In this document: positions 50,829 to 61,079 of the stretch, piece by piece
Layout: every line of letters starts with the position of its first letter
Numbering within the stretch: position 1 is the first letter of the stretch
Assembly: GCA_029204225.1 (NCBI GenBank)
Contig: CM055098.1
Coordinates: 48,570,088 to 48,634,087, forward strand
DNA: 64,000 nt
Reading direction: 5' to 3'
From: Diphasiastrum complanatum
Taxonomy: Eukaryota; Streptophyta; Lycopodiopsida; Lycopodiales; Lycopodiaceae
The notes under the pieces: model-generated
Database searches by the model: none
Told to the model about the DNA's origin: nothing
What the model saw: only the letters and a program-made list of their open reading frames with translations
Program-made: the position numbers and the translations under genes

Positions 50829-52435
50829 CCCTCCTTAAATGGAAATGCATAACATAACATGAAGTAACTTCTCGAAAGAGAAAAAATGTAACTTGTTGTC
50901 CGAACTTCATGTCGCCAAATAAACTTCGCATCGAAGTAGTCGAAATCTCATCCCCAATCATGTCCAACATAGAAAAGGAAAAGAATGCGTAATAATGAAG
51001 CATCAAATCGAAGGGTGAGGATTTGCATGCTCCATCCAAAGTAGGGATCCAACATAAACCCGGCAATAAGTCAAAACATGGACTTGTAATCCATCATAGG
51101 TTCCCACATCATTCGAAAAAACTTTTTACCATAAGGACAATAAAAAAGAGTACCAAACTCTTTTGACATCACATCCTCCCAAACCTTACCATCAATGACT
51201 TGCTCACATAGAATAGTCAATGTACCAACATCATGATAAAGTGTAAGTGTGAAACCAAAAAAATCAGCGAGAGGTACTGATTTAAAGAGGCATGTGCCTT
51301 CCGTTCGTAGTAAGACATTTCTTTGTTATCCTGCAAAGTCTCCAATAGCCGACAAGGAACTGTTATGGGCTGTTCAACACTTTGCTGCCCAAAGTGTTCC
51401 CAACATGGACAGATGACTGAACCTGCTGTTCAACGTCTTCATCATAAAAATTTGGCAAACTATCAAGAGATGCATCAATGATGGCGTCATCAAAGCTGTC
51501 CCTCGAAGAGGCATGGGATGACATAGAAGATTCTTCAAGTAATGAAAAATTTTCTCCAAACAAATGCTCGCTCTTAACACTTTGAACAAAAGTACTAATT
51601 GACACATGTTGACTCTCTCCTCGATTAGTACAAAAAGGTTCCAAAGACTGCTCGAATTTTTCAGCCTTTGCTAAAACACCATGCAACCAAAGATGCGTAA
51701 GTGAGAAACAGTAGGCTTCTTACCATACCAAACTTCATAAGGAGCTAATACCTTCAATGCTTTAGCAGGACACCGATTACTAATGTAAGCCGCCGTTATA
51801 ACCACTTCAGCCCAAAACTTGTGAGGTAGGCCCTTTGCCTTGAGCATGCATCGAGCCATCTCCATGATAGTGCGATTTTTTCTTTCGGCAACACCATTTT
51901 GTTGAGGTGTGTAAGGAGTTGTCATTCGATGATGGACACCTTTGCTTTGAAGATAAGTATCGAACGTATTCTTTATATATTCCCCTCCTCGGTCGGTACG
52001 TAAGATCTTCAAAGAGTGCCCAAACTGGTTTTCTATCATTGCTAGAAAATCCTTAAAGCGTTGAAAAACTTCAGATTTTGCCTTCATAGGATCAATCCAT
52101 GTAAATCTTGAAAGGTCATCAATAAAAGTAACAAAGTACTTACACCTTCCAATGGATTCGGTCCTCATTGGACCGCATACATCACTATGAACCAAATCAA
52201 ATTTGCCATCAACTCGAATAGTTCCATCAATTGGACAATCTTGCCTTTGAAATTTTCCAAGTATGCATCCTTCGCATACATGTCCTTCGGGATGCTCAAT
52301 ATTAAGAATGTCTTTAACCATATTGAATCTCTTCAACACCTTCAAGCTAGCAAAGTTGAGATGTCCAAGCTCATCTTCAGCTTTACAAGTTGCTGTTTTT
52401 TTATCTATTGATTGGGTGATTGATAGCGGTGCCAC
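50829..52435 (-). pseudogene. Copia family G pol, minus copy: integrase and N-terminal RT piece
   Basis: From about 52411 the frame reads ELGHLNFASLKVL, a zinc finger with C-x2-C (CEGC), and integrase with the three acidic residues in HSDVCGPM, LRTDRGGEY and AERKNRTI, i.e. an intact DDE set. It breaks off after LRIFGC (51680). A 100-codon open segment with AKAEKFEQSLEPF (51363-51686) follows, then a decayed RT start (LADFFGF..., KVWEDVMSKEF, 51120-51330) and an untranslated 3' end leading to the purine tract at 50829. The RT palm and RNase H are missing. The first zinc-ligand block is altered (KAEDELGH in place of WHxRLGH). Confidence 0.8.
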
Positions 52436-52750
52436 ACACCATATGACTTATCACAAAGAATTCTTCACAAAGCTTGTAAAAGTGCATGATGGAAGCAAAG
52501 TTCAAGGTGTTGATAACACCTCTTATCCTATCAAAGGTATAGGATTGATCCCCGTTATCTTACCCAATGGTGAGGAGAAGTACATTCGTAATGTACTTTA
52601 TGTTCCAAAAATTAAAAAGAATCTCTTTCGGTCTTTACAATTATGAACCAAGGATTGGTTGTGGAATTCAAAGAAGACAAATGTCTTATCACCATAAGGA
52701 ACAATCCACCACGTAATGTTCCCGAAGCAATGGTCATAAGAGATCTCTTT
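52408..52750 (+). pseudogene. Copia protease fragment, plus strand
   Basis: WVIDSGATHHMTYH carries the DSGA active site of a copia aspartic protease. VLYVPKIKKNLFR and, after a frameshift, GLVVEFKEDKCLI form the usual link to GAG-pre-integrase. It lies opposite in strand to the segments on both sides (integrase at 52411 downward, gag at 52830 upward), so it has been inverted or comes from another copy. Confidence 0.8.
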
Positions 52751-52829
52751 GGGTGAGCGAAGAGCTTCATCATCTTTTTGTCTTGTTGCATCAAGTTCAC
52801 ATTCTTTGGAGTTGGCTGAATTATGGCAT

Positions 52830-53095
52830 GCTAGTGTTTCCTGTTGAAAAACCAGCAAGATTTGAAGTGGCAGAAATCTCGTCTTGAGGAGAGATAAAGA
52901 TTATCCTCCTTTCCAAATTGTTGTTCCAAAGTAATGATTGCGGTACTTGTATCGTTACCTTTCTCTTTTTCCTTTGCAAGCCTCTTCCTATATTCTTTGA
53001 TGTGATGCCCAAACTTCTTGCAATAGTGGCACTTACCCGTCTTCTTGGAGCCTTGATCTTGAGCTTCCTTAGCTTTTTGAAAATGCTTTGTGTGA
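52830..53095 (-). pseudogene. Copia gag zinc-knuckle fragment, minus strand
   Basis: The minus strand reads KCHYCKKFGHHIKEY, a CCHC knuckle whose last Cys is Tyr, followed by a basic stretch (RLAKEKEKGND). It is probably the gag end of the minus copy of family G. Confidence 0.7.
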
Positions 53096-53171
53096 TTGAA
53101 TAGTTAAGATCCTGGATCCTTTTTGGTTTAAGCTTCATTTGAAGTCTACCTATTTGTGAGCATTCTGTTTT

Positions 53172-53999
53172 TTGTGCAGAGATCAACCACCTATTTCATT
53201 ACTTGTTGAGCAAATTGCATGTGGAGTATTGCAATCTATCTTTAAGGATTTTCTAGCAATGATAGAAAACCAATTTGGGCACTCTTTGAAGATCTTACGT
53301 ACCGACCGAGGAGGGGAATATATAAAGAATACGTTCGGTACTTATCTTCAAAGCAAAGGTATCCATCATCAAATGACAACCCCTTACACACCTCAACAAA
53401 ATGGTGTTGCCAAAAGAAAGAATCACACTATCATGGAGATGGCTCAATGCATGCTCAAGGCAAAGGGCCTACCTCACAAGCTTTGGGTTGAAGCGGTTAT
53501 AACGGCGGCTTACATTAGTAATCGGTGTCCTACTAAAGCCTTGAAAGTATTAACTCCTTATGAAGTTTGGTATGGTAAAAAGCCTATTGTTTCTCACTTA
53601 CGCATCTTTGGTTGCACGGCTTATGCTTTCATTCCCGATAAGCTAAGAACCAAGCTTGATGATAAAGGAGGTAAATGCATATTTGTTGGCTATAGTAGCG
53701 AAAGCAAGGGTTATAGGTTGTTTAATATGGATACTAATAAAATCATAGTGAGTCATGATGTTCATTTTGATGAAAAGACCTCCTATGATGTTGTGCCCAC
53801 TCATGTCATGAAAGGAAACTTCCCCCATGATGCATACGTTGAAATTTTTCCAGATTTGGTTTTGCCATCTAATCATGAAGAGGAGGGACTGTCATCTACT
53901 TCTAGTGGACAGCCCACTACTTCCATTTTGCAGCCCATAGTTCATCAAGAAGAACCTATTTATGGTGAAGAGCAGCTTGTTGAAGACATTGGACAGTAA
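53172..53999 (+). pseudogene. Copia family G integrase, plus copy
   Basis: A 275-codon frame. From FKDFLAMIENQFG (53238) it is the inverted counterpart of the integrase at 51680-52080, with very similar protein. The second Asp is kept (LRTDRGGEY), but the third acidic residue is Lys (AKRKNHTI against AERKNRTI in the minus copy), and the first is upstream of the break, so the enzyme is inactive. The frame continues past LRIFGCTAYAF to the integrase C-terminus (GYSSESKGYRLFN, VSHDVHFDE) and a Q/E-rich linker. It stops at a TAA (53997-53999) within a 30-bp repeat where other units have CAA. Confidence 0.85.
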
Positions 54000-54062
54000 G
54001 GTCCAAGTTCGGAAAACATTGGACAGCAAGGTCCAAATTCGGAACACTTTGGACAGCAAAGT
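53980..54062 (+). repeat. 30-bp minisatellite in the integrase-RT linker
   Basis: About 2.7 units of ATTGGACAGCAAGGTCCAA with a TTCGGAA tail. Encodes GQQGP-type repeats; the first unit has TAA for CAA. Confidence 0.85.
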
Positions 54063-54788
54063 GTTGACAAAGGTAAGGCCGTTGGACAGCCCAAACCAGT
54101 CCCTAAATGATTGTTGCAGACTTTGCAGGACAGCAAAATGGATCATTTCTATGAAGGGAAGACTCGTGTCTCTACTAAATCAATAAAATTTGCTGATTTT
54201 TCTGATTTTGCTCTTATTTCTATTGAGGATGGTGCAGTAGAGCCTGTTTTTTATGAGCAGGCCAGAGGAGTAAAATGTTGAGAGGATGCGATGCAAGAGG
54301 AGTACAACTCACTCATGAAGAACCACACTTAGGTTCTTGTTGATCTTCAACATGGGGCTAGAATCTTCATCTCTCAACAACGATACATTGAGCAGATGTT
54401 AAAGCAATCTTCTTTTTTCAAGTCATCGCAAGTTAATGCATGCAATGGATGCATTAGTGAAAAGTTTCATGCGACACCTTTTCAATTTGATGTTTTAGCA
54501 AAGGCTGAAAAATTCGAGCACTCTTTGGAACCTTTTTGTACTAATCGAGGAGGGAGTCAACACGTGTCAATTAGTACTTTTGTTCAAAGTGTTAAGAGTG
54601 AGCATTTGTTTGGAGAAAAATTTTCATTATTTGAAGAATCTTCTATGTCATCCCATGCCTCTTCGAGGGACAGCTTTGATGACGCCATCGTTGATGCATC
54701 TCTTGATAGTTTGCCAAAATTTTATGAACCTTCTGGGTTTCAGTGTTCGGTAAAAGCGCCAGTTGTAAGGCCGCTTCAAAATTTTTAA
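54000..54788 (+). pseudogene. Copia family G linker, RT scraps and AKAEKFE segment, plus copy
   Basis: After the stop the linker continues in frame (GQQGPNSEHFGQQ). An RT start follows (EDAMQEEYNSLMKNHT, a stop replacing the next Trp) and jumps to a late RT motif (IFISQQRYIEQMLKQ), so most of the RT is deleted. An open frame (54396-54788) then carries AKAEKFEHSLEPFCTNRG to DASLDSLPKFYE, the counterpart of 51363-51686 on the other strand. It runs into the LARD-like LTR at about 54729. Confidence 0.72.
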
Positions 54789-55396
54789 GTTGGCACATAG
54801 CTGAGGGTCGTATCTCGGGACGCCACCGGTATGTCATCGGGACCATTCGGTCCCTGGCGCCAGCGGTATGCTGTCGGGACCATTTGGTCCAGGAACTGGT
54901 TGTCTCCATATATGTCGCGGCTTGTGGTTTTGAGTATTCCTTGCATGAACGTGAATGGGTTAAGCTCTTGGGGAACGGGCTCTAACCTGTCGGCTGAGTT
55001 GGATGGCTTGCTTGGGTGGAAGTTACCTGTTTATGGCTGTCCAGTCTGGCATGGCGCCAAGTTGGCTTCCAGCGCTCGTGACGAAGCTTTCAGTTGGTTA
55101 AGTCTTATGTAAGTCAGACCGCTTGCTTGGAATGGATGTTACTCGTTTATAACGAAGCTTCGAGTTGGTTAAGTTTGATGTATGTCGAGCGGCTTGCTTG
55201 GAGGGAAGTCACCCACATCGGGACCCCCGATCTGGCATGGCGCCAAGTTGGATCTCGATGTTGGTTTTCGGAACTACAAGTTGGTTAAGTCTGATCGTTG
55301 TTGGCGAGTTGGCTGCTTGTATGTCAAGTGGGTTTCGATGGCAAGAGTTGAAGGCTGGGAAGCTAAGTCGTGGTTCCCGGCTCCCTTTGGGATGCC

Positions 55397-55447
<51 letters not shown>

Positions 55448-55496
55448 GGATGATATGTCATTAGAACTAACCCTATTATGCTTAGTTTACAACTCA
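54729..55496 (+). repeat. LARD-like element, 5' LTR (5'-truncated)
   Basis: From CCTTCTGGGTTTCAG onward it matches the minus copy at about 60610 and, from TGTTCGGTAAAAG, 58379-59038. It includes a (CT)n run at 55401-55444 absent from the other copies, and ends near ACAACTCA (55496), just before the primer binding site. The first ~500 bp of the LTR are missing. Confidence 0.8.
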
Positions 55497-55500
55497 ACGG

Positions 55501-55513
55501 AAGTATCAGAGCC
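55501..55513 (+). other. Primer binding site of the LARD-like element
   Basis: AAGTATCAGAGCC matches the plant tRNA-iMet site TGGTATCAGAGCC except for the first bases. Confidence 0.65.
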
Positions 55514-57837
55514 GACTGGCCGGTCAGCTATGTGGATCTCACGGAAATGGCCACGGTTTGGGGTTCATCAAGACAACTGTTGTGCAAGGTGCTGCCCACA
55601 GTGTAAGCACGGGTGCGTCCACGGTCGGGGTGGTTGGCAGAACGGGGGACTTGATGAGTCAAGGTGCTGCCCTTGAGGTGTAAGCACGGTCAGTTCTCAC
55701 GATTCGGGCCTGGCGCTGTCTGCACATAGGACAGATGAGGCAGTGTGCTGCCATTAGGTTGGTGTAAGCACGGTCTGTGCCTTGTGGGGTGCGGGGCGAC
55801 ATATTCGAACTGTACGGGTTAACCATTGATACAGAGATGCTGCTCAAATTCAGGTGTAAAGCACGGGTGGTTAGCTGCCGGTGCGGGATAGCTGCCGATC
55901 GTTTAGCTATAAGGGCTATCGACCAAAAAGTGGTGGGGCGTGACTGAGGCAATGTGCTGCTTAATGGTGAAAGCACGGATAGTTGGAGGGGTGTCCTATG
56001 TGGGCTGATTCTGTGATCGATTTGTATGGGCGCGGCCAGGCAAAGGTCCGTTGGCAGGACCATCTCAAAGGGGGACTTTGTCTTTGTTACTTGTTAGTAA
56101 ACCTGCCTGAGTGTCTTACTTGTATGTATTCGTGGTGAGTCTTAGTACTCGTGCTTTGCCTGGTTTGCATGATTGCTTGTGATACAAGGAGCTGATGGCT
56201 CGAGAAGGAACCTTTCTTTTGAAGGCTGATACCATCAAACAAAGAGGACTACAGAATCTGTGGGGCGGATTTGCAGTTCAAGTACGCGCACGTGAACGGC
56301 AACGAAACGACTCAATGTTTGCAAAGGATGGATGGCTAGCTTGTTTCTTGGGTTAGTTTCATTTGTGACAACGCCCACCAGACGCAAGCAGGAAGTCAAA
56401 AGTTGGAAAGGGCAATTTCAGGGGAGATATTCTATGGAGCAGTTGGTCTTCATTTTGGGACGGCCACCTTCGAAACTGAAACTCACTGAGCATGGGTGAT
56501 ATCCAGTATCAGTTGGGTTTTTTTCCTCAAAGGGGAAAGACTAGGATCCTCTTCAGAGATTGGCAACAAATTGGATCGAGCCATAATCCTAGCGATGGGA
56601 AGCAAAGTGTTGGAAAGGCTTTTTGTCCGAAGAACTCTACTCTAAGTCCGATCAGCTGATTTTATAAGTGGAGGGGAACTATCACACACACCTCTCTCTT
56701 GGGGCAAATTTTGAATGAAAGTTGATCAAAACGGGGGCAAATTCAAGGTGACCTAGCCATACTCACACGAGGAGACTGGCGAACTTTGGACCTAATAAGT
56801 TGACAAGTTTTTGTTGTGGAAAGGAAAGCTTGTTATAGGCTTTCTCTGAACCAGCAATGATGAGGAAACATATGAGTACGCTGGCTTGTGTTACGTGTAA
56901 GGCAGCTGATCAATGAAGAAACTGTGAAAGTTGAGTCTTGCATGAGAGACTTGGTATTTCGAACGGACGCTAAGGGACAGTTCGCGTTGAGATCGGACTA
57001 GTGCAAACGCTGGGTGCATGTGTCTGATTCAAAGAGAGCTACTTGAAGCCAAGCTCGATGTACACTTCTGGTTTTGACTGTGAGGCAACTGACCAGTGAT
57101 GGAATTGTGAAAGTCAAGTTTTGGCGACAGACATGGTGCTTCAAACAAACGCGAAGAGATAGTTCGTATGCGGATCAAACTAGTGCGACCCTTTGGCTCT
57201 CCACGAGGTCAATGGTTACATTTGGGCTGATTCAAAGAGCTACTTCAAGCTAAGTGAGAGGTGCATTGCGGAGTACTCAATCTTTGCCACTTAAAGAGCC
57301 AAGATGGAAAAGTATCAAGATCAGGCTGGGACAAGGAGAGAAATCAAGGTGCAGAAGCAACAAGGCACGGAGTGGACCATAAAGTGGGCAATCAAACGAT
57401 AAATCCTTTGGCTAGGGAGCCTTGATACCTGTGCGGAACTGATCAAATCTGGAGCTCAAGGAGCTCAACACAAAGTGCATCAAGGACAAATCAGGAGCTC
57501 AAAGGAGTTCCAAAGTCAAAAAGTCAGAAGTGACAAGGGCGAACATTTCACAGAAAGGCCTCTGTCACCAGTTAATAAGGTTCTTGGGTTTTACGTAAGC
57601 GATATAAAATCTACGCTTTTCCCAGACAAAGAGATATTTTCAAGTTATGTAATTTTTCAGTACAAAGAGCTGAGCCTCCGACTTGTGGTGTGCCAGCTTC
57701 AATGTTAATAAAAAGTGGCCAGTCAATTGAGTACTGTGCCAAGTAGCTTAAATGTATATATTTATTTTAATTGGGAGACACCTTTACTTTAATCTGACAT
57801 CTGATGAGGACATCAGATTTTATAAAGGTGGGGTGGA
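55514..57837 (+). mobile_element. Non-coding interior of the LARD-like element
   Basis: About 2.3 kb between primer binding site and purine tract (AAAGGTGGGGTGGA, 57824-57837). No gag or pol motif and no convincing open frame; the longest frames are antisense and not shared with the minus copy at 48670-50321. The first 500 bp carry five spaced GTGCT...AGCAC motifs (55589-55976). Mobility would depend on proteins from another element. Confidence 0.75.
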
Positions 57838-59038
57838 TGTTGTAAAGCTAACTTCATAAGCTTTACTTCCGGCACCACTGGCGCCAGCATTGTCCCCGGC
57901 GCCAGCAGCGCCCCTGCTGCTCCCGGCGCCGGCGCCACTGTGACCAGAATCCAACCGGCGCCAAGTTCCTATGGCTGAAAATCTTTGATCGGTTCTAGCG
58001 AAGTCCAGAGAGCTCAGATCGATGTGCAATCACCACACCTCACACGATCTAGGCATGATTAAAGGAAGCCTGGGGATCAATAAAATCTAGAGAGAGAAAA
58101 TGACTTTCTAGAAAAAGAAAATCCTAGAGAGAGAAAAACGTGCTTTACCAGCCTAGGTAGAGTGCTTGGTATGAGGGGGGTGCCGAATCCCACCAATACT
58201 ATAGGGGAGTGCGAGTTGCGACTCAGGGCGAGCTCCAACCAAGTCTCAGCCTCCCTTGCTGGAATGTTGTCATGGCTCTCGCCTTGGCATGCTAGCGCCC
58301 CAAAGACTAGGGTCGGTCACACACTTGAAATGTAACCTTCTCAGATTTATCAATAAAGTGGGATTTTCCTCAAACTGACAGTGTTCGGTAAAAGCGCCAG
58401 TTGTAAGGCCGCTTCAAAATTTTTAAGTTGGCACATAGCTGAGGGTCGTATCCCGGGACGCCAGCGGTATGCCGTAGGGACCATTCGGTCCGTGGCGCCA
58501 GCGGTATGCTGTTGGGACCATTTGGTCCAGGAACTGATTGTCTCCATATCTGTCGCGGCTTGTGGTTCTGAGTGTTCCTTGCATGAACGTGAATGGGTTA
58601 AGCTCTTGGGGAACGGGCTCTAACCTGTCGGCTGAGTTGGATGGCTTGCTTGGGTGGAAGTTACCTGTTTATGGCTGTCCAGTCTGGCATGGCGCCAGGT
58701 TGGCTTCCAGCGCTCGTGACGAAGCTTTCAGTTGGTTAAGTCTGATGTAAGTCAGACCGCTTGCTTGGAATGGATGTTACTCGTTTGTAACGAAGCTTCG
58801 AGCTGGTTAAGTTTGATGTATGTCAGGCGGCTTGCTTGGAGGGAAGTCACGCACATCGGGACCCCCGATCTGGCATGGCGCCAGGTTGGATCTCAATGTT
58901 GATTTTCGGAACTTCAAGTTGGTTAAGTCTGATCGTTGTTGGCGAGTTGGCTGCTTGTATGTCAAGTGGGTTTGGATGGCAAGAGTTGAAGGCTGGGAAG
59001 CTAAGTCGTGGTTCCCGACTCCCTTTGGGATGCCTGCG
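57838..59038 (+). repeat. LARD-like element, 3' LTR (3'-truncated)
   Basis: Starts TGTTGTAAAGCTAAC after the purine tract and contains an AATAAA signal near 58350 ahead of TGTTCGGTAAAAG. It has lost about 27 bp there compared with the minus copy. At 59039 it is replaced by the 3' end of family G. The full LTR is therefore at least 1.2 kb. Confidence 0.8.
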
Positions 59039-59239
59039 ATACACAAATCCTCACCCTTCGACTTGATGCTTCATTATTACGCATTCTTTTCCTTTTATAT
59101 GTTGGACATGATTGGGGATGAGATTTCGACTACTTCGGTGCGAAGTTTATTTGGCAACATGAAGTTCGGACAGCAAGTTGCATTTTTCTCTTTCGAGAAG
59201 TTACTTCATGTTATGTTATGCATTTCCATTTAAGGAGGG
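59039..59239 (+). mobile_element. Untranslated 3' end and PPT of copia family G, plus copy
   Basis: Inverted counterpart of 50829-51030 (shared TCCTCACCCTTCGA, GATGCTTCATTATTACGC). Ends in the purine tract TTTAAGGAGGG. Confidence 0.85.
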
Positions 59240-59715
59240 TGTTGGAATGTAAATGGAATTGACTACATTACCATAGGTTACTTTGACCCAAAAGGTTGAG
59301 AGTTGTGTAACCATGGTCATTTATTATATTAGGCCTACTAAACTTAGAGTTAGCTAAGTTAGTATGAAATTAACTTGGTAGGGACTCATGGGTCCACTAG
59401 GCCTAATTGTGACATTAAGTACCCCAACTTGACATATTGGAGGTACCTTATTCTTTCTATGTAGCTTATAAAAAGTTGGATAGTCAATAGTCAAGTAGTT
59501 GGATAGCCAATAGTCATGAAGTTAGATAGTCATCTTGTATATATATGTGTGCATCCCATTTGTATGAGACACTTTTGTAAGCAATACTGACTATTCTCCT
59601 TGGCTGTCCACGAGTTTCTACAAGAGGGTTTCTAGCCATCTCTCTCTTTCTTTTGAGAATGCTTTGTGTGATTGAATAGTTAAGATCTTGCATCCTTAGG
59701 CTTCTATTTCCTACA
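59240..59715 (+). repeat. LTR of copia family G, plus copy
   Basis: TGTTGGAATGTAAATGG to CTATTTCCTACA, 476 bp, inverted counterpart of 50336-50828. It lacks the last ~12 bp (TATACTGCA) seen there. Confidence 0.88.
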
Positions 59716-60022
59716 GCGCCATGCCAGATCGGGTGTCCCGACGTGGGTAACTTCCTTCCAAGCAAGCCGCCCGACTTTCATCAAACTTAACCAACTTGAA
59801 GCTTCGTTAGCCGTCTGACTTACATCAAACTTAACTAGCTCAAAGCTTCGTCACGAGTGCTTGAAGCCAACCTGGCGCCACACTATAGCTTCACAAATCG
59901 TTGATTTGAGGGCGACGAATCGGCAATTTATGAATCAAATCGGAACCGGCCGATTCAAATCAGCTAGGGACCCGAATCGGTTCTAGTTGAATTTACAGCG
60001 AGGGCCGATTCATGCCTCATTT

Positions 60023-60093
<71 letters not shown>

Positions 60094-60712
60094 AGGTAAT
60101 AGGGAGTTTAAGACGATTCGAATCAGTTTTAGTTAGACGAATTGGACATGAAACATTACTTGCATGCTTAATATACAATGTACAACCTAATTTCTAGTTT
60201 ATAGATCCTGAAATTCATGCCTAGATATCCTAAGCAAAAAAAATTTCAAACATGTCCGATTTGGGCGGTCGGAATCGATTTGAACTGGTCGAATCGGACA
60301 TGAAACTATATGCCACACTAGACTAGACAACCATAAACAGGTAACTTCCACCCAAGCAATCAACCAACAGGTTAGAGCCCATTCCCAAGAGCTTAACCAA
60401 GTTTACATTCACACAAGGAACACTCAGAACCACAAGTCGCAACAAATATGAAGACAGCCAAATTCTGGACCGAATGGTCCCGACAGCATACCATTGGCAT
60501 CCCGAACCGAATGGTTCCGACGACATACCTTTGGCATCGCAGGATGTGACCCTCAAGATCAAAAAGATTTAAAGTGGCCTTACAACTGGCACTTTTACCG
60601 AACACTAAAACCCAAAAGGTAATCAGAGCCAGTTTGAGAAAGATCCAATTTATTGATAAGTCTAAGATACATCTCAAGTGAGTGACCGACCCTAGTCTCT
60701 GGGGCAACACAA
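59716..60712 (-). repeat. LARD-like LTR, minus copy, split by an insertion
   Basis: 59716-59880 and 60309-60712 are reverse-complement matches to adjacent parts of 58290-58880 (landmarks GGCGCCA, AACCTGTTTATGG-like, ACCGAACACTAAAA). The gap (59881-60308) is foreign sequence. The copy has no TGTTGTAAAGC start, so it is truncated at the right. Confidence 0.75.
59881..60308. mobile_element. ~430-bp insertion with CGAATCGG motifs and (GA)n
   Basis: Interrupts the minus LARD LTR after GGCGCCA. It carries a (GA)n run (60024-60090) and many copies of the word AATCGG or CCGATT (for example 59925-60020 and 60256-60300) on both sides of it. There is no coding capacity. TIRs and target duplication are unclear. 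Confidence 0.5.
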
Positions 60713-61079
60713 AAAACGATGCACAATCGAAGGAGTTACAATATTTTTTACAAAAGTTGTCCTCATAGTTCAATTCTAGCAATTTGGCCACTAATTTCAC
60801 AATCCTGACCAAATTCATCACTGTCTGTTGCTGCCAAACACCTCATGCTAGTGATTACTACTTCGAGCAGGAGCTTCGATTTGCTAGCTATGGTGTCTCC
60901 TTCAGTATGACTCAACCGCTTTTCTTAGAATTCGCCTTGATTCTGGCTATAGCACTCTCTACGTCAACAAGGCTTTAATACCATGAAAAGGACCAAATAC
61001 AAAGGCATGCTACAAATCATGAGCTAATCGACCACCATAGCTTATAGAAAGAACGAGCAACAAAACTATACACCAAACT
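60713..61079. other. No recognised gene
   Basis: Short stretch between the LARD-like LTR and the next copia remnant. GCTTTAATACCAT at 60970 loosely resembles a reverse primer binding site but has no LTR next to it. Confidence 0.45.

Noticed and set aside
55659-56063. 134-codon minus-strand frame in the LARD interior
   Set aside because: Antisense to the element, not conserved in the inverted copy and without a recognisable domain.
60970-60982. GCTTTAATACCAT as a reverse primer binding site
   Set aside because: Two mismatches to the canonical site, no LTR end beside it, and the nearby copia code lies on the wrong side.
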